DNA of 11,331 nt from JAGPCH01 sp039810605 (GTDB lineage: Bacteria; Bacteroidota; Ignavibacteria; Tepidaquicellales; Tepidaquicellaceae), in assembly GCA_039810605.1 (NCBI GenBank), contig JBDHXH010000083.1, positions 1 to 11,331 on the forward strand, in the 5' to 3' direction. The notes below the pieces were generated by a model, which saw only the letters and a list, made by a program, of their open reading frames with translations, searched no databases and was not told the DNA's origin. The number at the start of each line of letters is the position of its first letter. Within the stretch, counting starts at the first letter, position 1. Below, piece after piece: positions 6,992 through 11,331 of this stretch. The position numbers and the translations under genes are program-made.

Positions 6992-7073
6992 CGGATTTTT
7001 TTTTGCAAGTTACAAAACTCCCTCATTAAAGTAAGCACTACAATTTGGAATTAATTTACAAAACTACGGAGCA

Positions 7074-7098
7074 ATACTTCCTCCATTCGAAGAAGTAT
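7074..7098. terminator. hairpin after the arsM-like remnant
   Basis: ATACTTC (7074-7080) and GAAGTAT (7092-7098) form a perfect 7-bp stem, extendable by two pairs after a mismatch. On the minus strand it lies 12 nt past the stop of the arsM-like remnant, where a terminator would sit. It lacks a good U tract, so it is weak. It may now serve the nuclease transcript. Confidence 0.3.
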
Positions 7099-7110
7099 AA
7101 TCCCCTGTTT

Positions 7111-7323
7111 CTAAATAATTTGTTTTGACCCGGCAACAGTGATACTTAAGATTCCCGGGATGCTGCCTTGAAAACTTTCAATATCCTCTGCTGGCAAATA
7201 GTCATAAAATACTTTATCAGGAATATTTATGCTTTTCTCTTTCTTGATTTCAATTTGAGAGAATCCGGCAGTCTTTATTGTATTAAAATCTGCCAAAAAA
7301 CTCTTGAAGTTATGTCTATTATC
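7111..7323 (-). pseudogene. arsM: C-terminal remnant of an arsenite methyltransferase (arsM)-like gene
   Basis: About 61-70 residues in one frame, ending at TAG 7111-7113. The text FNTIKTAGFSQIEIKKEK, then IPDKVFYDYL and ILSITVAGSK, matches the C-terminal pattern of SAM-dependent arsenite methyltransferases (KKAGF..IEI.KE..I.LP...L..YL.......F......ILSITV.G.K). The SAM-binding domain and arsenic-binding cysteines, which come earlier in such proteins, are absent. There is no ATG: the frame opens with TTG at 7294-7296, or runs back to the TGA of the nuclease gene (7324-7326), with which it is in frame. This is most simply a 3' gene fragment left after deletion. Family assignment rests on remembered pattern. 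A functional small protein is unlikely. Confidence 0.55.
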
Positions 7324-8739
7324 TCACAAGAGTTCTTCATCTCCTTTTACCGGTATTTCCACGTCTTTGAAATTCATATTTCGCAGACTGTTTCTGAATG
7401 GTTCCTGCTGGTCAATTTCTCCGTGAACAAGAAATATTCTTTTAAGCACATCACGGTTGAACTTGTCGAAATACTCAAGCAGTTCATCTCTGTCTGCATG
7501 GGCAGAGAATGAGTTTAGGACAACAATCTTTGCGTGGACATAGTACTCATCTCCGAAGATCCTCACGATTGCATTTTCGGTATCACGTGATTCAATCAGT
7601 CTCCTTCCGAGTGTATGCTCCGCCATATATCCGACGATAAGCACTGTAGCTTTCGGATCTTCAATGTTATTCTTGAGATGATGAAGAATCCTTCCTGATT
7701 CGGCCATTCCTGACGCTGATATCACTATACACGGTTCGTGAATGAAATTAATCTTTTTAGACTCTTCAACATTTTCAACATAACGGACATTCGGCAAATC
7801 AAAAACCTCTATTCCTTCAAGTAACATTTTCGACAATTCGTTATCAAAGCATTCGGAATGAATTTTGTAAACATCGGTTGCTTTGGTTGACAGCGGACTG
7901 TCAATGAAAATCGGAAGTCGTGGTATCTCTCCTCTGTCAAATAATTTTGACAAAGAATATATCAGCTCCTGCGTTCTTCCGACGCTAAATGCCGGTATAA
8001 TTATTTTTCCTCCTCTTGTCAAAGCTTCCTTAACAACTGTTCCGAGCTGGTCGTCCATCATGTTTGATTTATCATGAAGCCTCGCTCCGTATGTTGACTC
8101 CGTAATCATAAAATCAACGTCACCTATGAATTCCGGATCCTTAAGAATGGGAAGTCCCGGCCTTCCTATGTCACCTGAAAACGCAAACTTGAACTTCTTT
8201 CCCTTTTCTTTAATTTCTATGACCATCATTGCTGAACCAAGGATATGCCCCGCATCAAAAAATTCTACTTCGACGGTTTCGTTCAATCCGTCAATACAGA
8301 ATTTTTTTCTGTATGAAACTGACTTAAAATTCCGTAGAGCTCTTCTTGCATCTTCGATCGTATATAACGGCCTGAACGGATGAAGATTCTGTTGAGACCG
8401 CTTTCTGTTTACATATTCAACATCCTTCGTTTGAATATGTGCAGAGTCAAGAAGCATTATTGAACAGAGATCCCTCGTTGCAATCGTTGAATAAATATCG
8501 CCTGCAAATCCCTGCGCGCACAATGACGGCAGATTTCCCGAATGATCTATGTGGGCGTGAGAAAGTATCACGCAGTGGACTTCCTTTGGATCAAAGAGAA
8601 AACTCTTATTAATGTCATAAGCTAACTCTCTTTTCCCCTGAAATAATCCACAGTCAAGCAGTATTTTCTTTCCGTTAATTTCAAGTAAATGCTGCGAACC
8701 TGTAACAGTTCGGTCTGCCCCGCAGAATTTGATTTTCAT
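7324..8739 (-). CDS. MBL-fold/beta-CASP RNA-processing nuclease (YSH1/CPSF73-like)
   Basis: A 471-residue cytoplasmic protein, probably an RNA endo/exonuclease. Metallo-beta-lactamase motifs are intact: HAHIDH (61-66), H165 in DAGHILGSA and D190 in FSGDIG. The beta-CASP insert carries motif A E214 in ESTYG, motif B histidine at 353-354 in SASGMAESGRILHH and motif C H414 in SAHAD. The C-terminal LVHGE (H439) belongs to the RMMBL-type end. This order identifies the bacterial relatives of CPSF73 rather than RNase Z or hydrolytic lactamases; it is shorter than RNase J and lacks its long C-terminal domain. It lies 65 bp downstream of the DNA glycosylase gene on the same strand, so co-transcription is possible. 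ATG 8737-8739 precedes MKIKFCGADRTVTGS, the usual N-terminus. Confidence 0.92.
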   Translation of the reverse strand: MKIKFCGADRTVTGSQHLLEINGKKILLDCGLFQGKRELAYDINKSFLFDPKEVHCVILSHAHIDHSGNLPSLCAQGFAGDIYSTIATRDLCSIMLLDSAHIQTKDVEYVNRKRSQQNLHPFRPLYTIEDARRALRNFKSVSYRKKFCIDGLNETVEVEFFDAGHILGSAMMVIEIKEKGKKFKFAFSGDIGRPGLPILKDPEFIGDVDFMITESTYGARLHDKSNMMDDQLGTVVKEALTRGGKIIIPAFSVGRTQELIYSLSKLFDRGEIPRLPIFIDSPLSTKATDVYKIHSECFDNELSKMLLEGIEVFDLPNVRYVENVEESKKINFIHEPCIVISASGMAESGRILHHLKNNIEDPKATVLIVGYMAEHTLGRRLIESRDTENAIVRIFGDEYYVHAKIVVLNSFSAHADRDELLEYFDKFNRDVLKRIFLVHGEIDQQEPFRNSLRNMNFKDVEIPVKGDEELL

Positions 8740-8804
8740 TATTAATTTCTAATTTATTTTACAAAACAAAATTTATTTTTTTCTTCGTCTCGAAAATTCA
8801 ATTA

Positions 8805-9422
8805 CTACGTAAATACAATTTCCTTATTGAATCTATGCTTGGTCACAAACGCATTGTCCTTTATAAAAAATCTGTATGGAAATTCTGTACCTACGTTTAT
8901 TCCGATTCGTTTTGAGACAGCTATTTCATTAAATTCCTTCTTTGTATTCCTGCTCACGAAAACGGCTCCCCTTTTGGTAAGGTCTGCTCCGTTTAAGCTC
9001 TTGTCAATCTTAAGGGACATACAGAGTTTGGAGGGACCGTTCGTAAGTTCATAATCATTCTTCGCCTTGCCTCTGAATTTTCTCATGTATTCGATTCCGA
9101 TAACCGGTTCAACCGCCCTTATTAGAATTGCATTACCCACTCCCTTCCTGCCCGATACAACATTGAAGCAATAATAATTACCATAGATGAAGTAAACATA
9201 AGCAACACCGCCAATTCCGTATATGATCTTATTTCTTTCCGTAATTCTTCCATAAGAGTGCGCAGCAGGATCGTGATCGCCAATGTATGCCTCTGTCTCA
9301 ACAATCTTTGCTGTGAGAGTAAGTTTACCAATCTTCCTTACAAGTAACTTCCCGATTAGTTCTCGCGCAACTACTAAAGCACCTCTAAGATAAAATCTTT
9401 CCGTCAGCGGAATAAAATTCAA
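8805..9422 (-). CDS. DNA-3-methyladenine glycosylase, AAG/MPG family
   Basis: A 205-residue base-excision repair enzyme removing alkylated purines from DNA. Family motifs are all present: VETEAYIGDHDPAAHS, with catalytic E44 corresponding to human AAG E125, Y46 (human Y127) and H55 (human H136). YVYFIYGNYYCFN has Y77, Y80 and N87, matching human Y159, Y162 and N169 after a one-residue gap. LTNGPSKLC is the conserved GPSKL block, and the C-terminus has RIGIN near residue 172. The initiator is TTG at 9420-9422: an in-frame TAA lies four codons upstream and the first internal Met is about 110 residues in. Length agrees with bacterial family members of about 200 residues. It may head a transcript with the nuclease gene. 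Confidence 0.93.
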   Translation of the reverse strand: MNFIPLTERFYLRGALVVARELIGKLLVRKIGKLTLTAKIVETEAYIGDHDPAAHSYGRITERNKIIYGIGGVAYVYFIYGNYYCFNVVSGRKGVGNAILIRAVEPVIGIEYMRKFRGKAKNDYELTNGPSKLCMSLKIDKSLNGADLTKRGAVFVSRNTKKEFNEIAVSKRIGINVGTEFPYRFFIKDNAFVTKHRFNKEIVFT

Positions 9423-9576
9423 TGCTTTGCAATATTAAGAATTACGAATGTTGTTTCATCTCAAATCAAGACTTGCGAGTATACATTTATCATTTGTAAT
9501 TTACAATTTACAATTTGATTTATGAACATGCTCCGAGATGTGTAGATTGGAAAATGAGTGATATTCCTTTATATAA

Positions 9577-9608
9577 ATTGAATTAAATCTATTAATAGAC
9601 TATTTTTG
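9577..9608 (+). promoter_or_regulatory. candidate Bacteroidetes-type promoter for the 9666 gene
   Basis: ATTG (9577-9580, -33 box TTTG with one mismatch), a 20-bp spacer, then TATTTTTG (9601-9608), an exact fit to the -7 consensus TAnnTTTG. Transcription would start near 9615 and give a leader of about 50 nt before ATG 9666. Spacing and -7 match are both as expected for the primary sigma factor of this group. Confidence 0.45.
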
Positions 9609-9665
9609 TTTTCAGCCACAAATACCAATGTTTATACCCCGATATTATATCACTAAACTTAATCT

Positions 9666-10418
9666 ATGACAAAGTACATAATCCTTTTCGTTCTATTATC
9701 TCAATTTTTTTCCATCAACACTTCTTTTTCTCAAGGCTCAAAGGGACATGATTCAACAACAACAATTCAGGATGCCCTGGATTTTATCAAGGCAAACTTT
9801 GAGCAGAAGAATAAGGCTTTCAATACACCTGTCAGTAATGCCTTCACGGATTACTTTTATACACGGGAAGATTATGTAATGAACTACGACTATGACGGCG
9901 CATATACATACGAAGTAGTTTCCGCCAACAACTGTGTAATCACAATCGTTGAAACTCTTACAAGCAACACAAAGATTTCCTATTCAGAAGATGATGAAAA
10001 GCCCGAATCAACTCCGTTCTATTCAGTATTCGGTTATTTGAGTCAGGACACTGTCAGGATTGACTTCAGCAAGATTTCAAGAGTTGAATCGGACCGCTCG
10101 TCAATCTCGTTTTATACATTCAACAATATGAACTTGATTGAACACAATGGAAGAATAACGCAGACTCCTCCTAAGAAAAGAAAGAATGATTTGCTGACTT
10201 TTTTTAAAGAAGAAGATGATGAACTGTATAAGAAAACTAAAAAATTCCTAAAGGATAACAAGTTCAATTATGACGTATTCCCTGACAAAGTTGAGACCAT
10301 CAGCTATGCTGCAAATAAATTTACTGTTCAGAATATAGACAGAGAAAGATGTAAAAGGCTCGCAAAAGCATTTACTTTTCTTCAACAAAACTGCGGAGTG
10401 CCGAAAGAGAAATTCTAA
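9666..10418 (+). CDS. secreted protein of unknown function
   Basis: A 250-residue protein with a signal peptide, cleavage likely after NTSFSQ (about residue 23), and no membrane helix or lipobox afterwards. The mature protein is hydrophilic. Its first half is strand-rich with many Tyr/Asp (YFYTREDYVMNYDYDGAYTY, 63-82). A middle strand block (VRIDFSKISRV, 130-140) follows, and a basic linker PPKKRKN (168-174) leads into a charged helix (about 176-198). The C-terminal helix DRERCKRLAKAFTFLQQNCG (225-244) has two cysteines, C229 and C243, which could pair with each other or with C90. The RLxKAFxxLxxxCG ending recalls secreted Bacteroidetes proteins of unknown function, but I cannot name a family. 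No catalytic motif is apparent. It appears monocistronic and converges on the cytochrome gene. Confidence 0.75.
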   Translation: MTKYIILFVLLSQFFSINTSFSQGSKGHDSTTTIQDALDFIKANFEQKNKAFNTPVSNAFTDYFYTREDYVMNYDYDGAYTYEVVSANNCVITIVETLTSNTKISYSEDDEKPESTPFYSVFGYLSQDTVRIDFSKISRVESDRSSISFYTFNNMNLIEHNGRITQTPPKKRKNDLLTFFKEEDDELYKKTKKFLKDNKFNYDVFPDKVETISYAANKFTVQNIDRERCKRLAKAFTFLQQNCGVPKEKF

Positions 10419-10554
10419 AGGTCAAATCTTGAACAAATATTTGAACTGCAATTCTACTTTACACCTTTAGACAGAAATTCCATAGGACAAAGGTTTGACA
10501 CATCCCTCACCGCGCCCCATACATATCATTCTATTACTAATGAGGCACGTAATT

Positions 10555-11331
10555 CTAAAATTTACCAGGCGGCGTAAATTTTTCTACCTTATTTTTCACA
10601 GGTTTTTGTGACATCAGAAAATCATAAATTGCCCCGAGGTCCTCTTCCTTTGTTCCTGCAAGAAATGACCATGGCATTATCGTATTGAACTCTCCCTCTT
10701 TGACGGGCACGTGAGTCTGCGGATTTCCAAAGGATTTGAATTTCTGAATGAATTCTTCTTTAGTCCAGTTTCCAATCCCGGTTTCTTTGTCAGGAGTAAT
10801 GTTTGCCGATCTCACTATTCCTCCATCAGGCGCAGGATATTCGATACCTCCTGCAAGAAATTTATCTTGAATGAACTTTCCCTTTTCCATTGGACTGTGA
10901 CAAACTATACAAGCCACCCCATAGTATTCACCTGTTGCAACTTTGTTACTCGAATCGGGAAGCTTCTTAAAGTCAGGCTTTTGAGGAAGAGTCCTGAAAA
11001 TTAGATTCACGGGAAATTTCAATTCGTGGGGAGGAACATAATTTTTAATCGGCGGCAATGTTCTTATATATGCTATGATTGCCTTAATATCATTCTCGTC
11101 CATGTTTCGATATGCGAGGAAAGGCATCATTGGACCGAGTGGATTACCGTCCTTGTCAACACCCATCGTAATTGCTCTGAAGATTTCACCGTCAGTCCAG
11201 CTCCCAATTCCGGTTTCGGGATCAGATGTGATATTTTTTGCAGGTACATATCCTGCGCTCTCTCCGAAATCAAATCCACCCTTTCCTTCTGTCCCGGGAA
11301 CCAACGGTCCGGTAAACTTTGTGAAATCTCT
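10555..11331 (-). CDS. multi-domain c-type cytochrome, 5' end beyond the window
   Basis: Partial: the frame is open to the right edge (259 residues visible, starting RDFTKFTGP), so the signal peptide and first heme site lie outside. Two cytochrome c repeats are recognisable. The first shows NITSDPETGIGSWTDGEIFRA, a probable axial Met in MMPFLAYRNM (visible residues 68-69) and the helix IIAYIRTLPP. The second has heme site CIVCH (visible residues 141-145; bases 10897-10911), NITPDKETGIGNWTKEEF and axial Met candidate IMPW (219). Covalent heme places it in the periplasm as an electron carrier. The pattern matches diheme cytochromes of dehydrogenase or respiratory systems; the partner enzyme is not in view. 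The C-terminus (FTPPGKF) and stop at 10555 are intact. Confidence 0.9.
   Translation of the reverse strand, partial: RDFTKFTGPLVPGTEGKGGFDFGESAGYVPAKNITSDPETGIGSWTDGEIFRAITMGVDKDGNPLGPMMPFLAYRNMDENDIKAIIAYIRTLPPIKNYVPPHELKFPVNLIFRTLPQKPDFKKLPDSSNKVATGEYYGVACIVCHSPMEKGKFIQDKFLAGGIEYPAPDGGIVRSANITPDKETGIGNWTKEEFIQKFKSFGNPQTHVPVKEGEFNTIMPWSFLAGTKEEDLGAIYDFLMSQKPVKNKVEKFTPPGKF

Noticed and set aside
8740..8804. TA-AAT-TTTG on the minus strand before the nuclease gene, near a -7 element
   Set aside because: Spacer inside the element is one base too long and no -33 box is placed correctly.
9491..9517. AT-rich repeats TTTGTAATTTACAATTTACAATTTG
   Set aside because: Low-complexity 7-bp repetition common in AT-rich intergenic DNA; no array or gene context.
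10422..10444. TCAAAT...ATTTGA hairpin and CAAATATTTG palindrome after the 10418 stop
   Set aside because: Six-pair AT-only stem without a U tract; too weak to call a terminator.

Overview
The window looks like a chromosomal segment from a moderately AT-rich member of the Bacteroidetes/Chlorobi/Ignavibacteria group. The best evidence is the C-terminus of the 986-3247 protein. It carries a type IX secretion (T9SS) type A sorting domain of the NNYPNPFNPSTNIKF...LPSGAYFYRL...KRMVLIK style, typical of Ignavibacteria and relatives. Poor Shine-Dalgarno sequences and several matches to the Bacteroidetes -7 element (TAnnTTTG) fit this. The genus cannot be named from sequence alone.

Layout, left to right. 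Positions 1-382 hold no intact gene. They contain a 120-bp element with 17-bp terminal inverted repeats (74-193), a REP-like hairpin inside it, and a possible interrupted reading frame. A small secreted protein (383-862, +) converges on the secreted M12-type zinc metalloprotease (986-3247, -), with a long inverted repeat between them (883-961). Two more minus-strand genes follow: an atypical SDR oxidoreductase (3471-4460) and an exported dienelactone-hydrolase-like protein (4685-5458). A rhomboid protease (5683-6447, +) diverges from the latter behind an 11-bp direct repeat with a 21-bp period. It ends one base before the end of a convergent BstA/YfiT DinB-like thiol transferase (6449-6991, -).

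Next, on the minus strand, are a degraded C-terminal piece of an arsenite-methyltransferase-like gene (7111-7323), a complete MBL/beta-CASP RNA-processing nuclease (7324-8739) and an alkyladenine DNA glycosylase (8805-9422). The last two may be one transcription unit (AAG first, 65-bp gap). A secreted protein of unknown function (9666-10418, +) stands alone behind a candidate promoter. The right edge holds the 3' part of a multi-domain c-type cytochrome (10555-11331, -) that continues past the window.

The genes do not form an obvious pathway. They read as housekeeping and stress functions (DNA repair, thiol chemistry, RNA processing) mixed with envelope and secreted proteins. I found no convincing new multi-gene system. 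The items most worth a second look are the arsM-like remnant in frame behind the nuclease stop codon, the TIR element with a possibly interrupted gene, the 21-bp-phased repeat before the TTG-started acidic-tailed rhomboid gene, and the unrecognised secreted protein. No RNA genes, CRISPR array, prophage or complete insertion sequence were seen.
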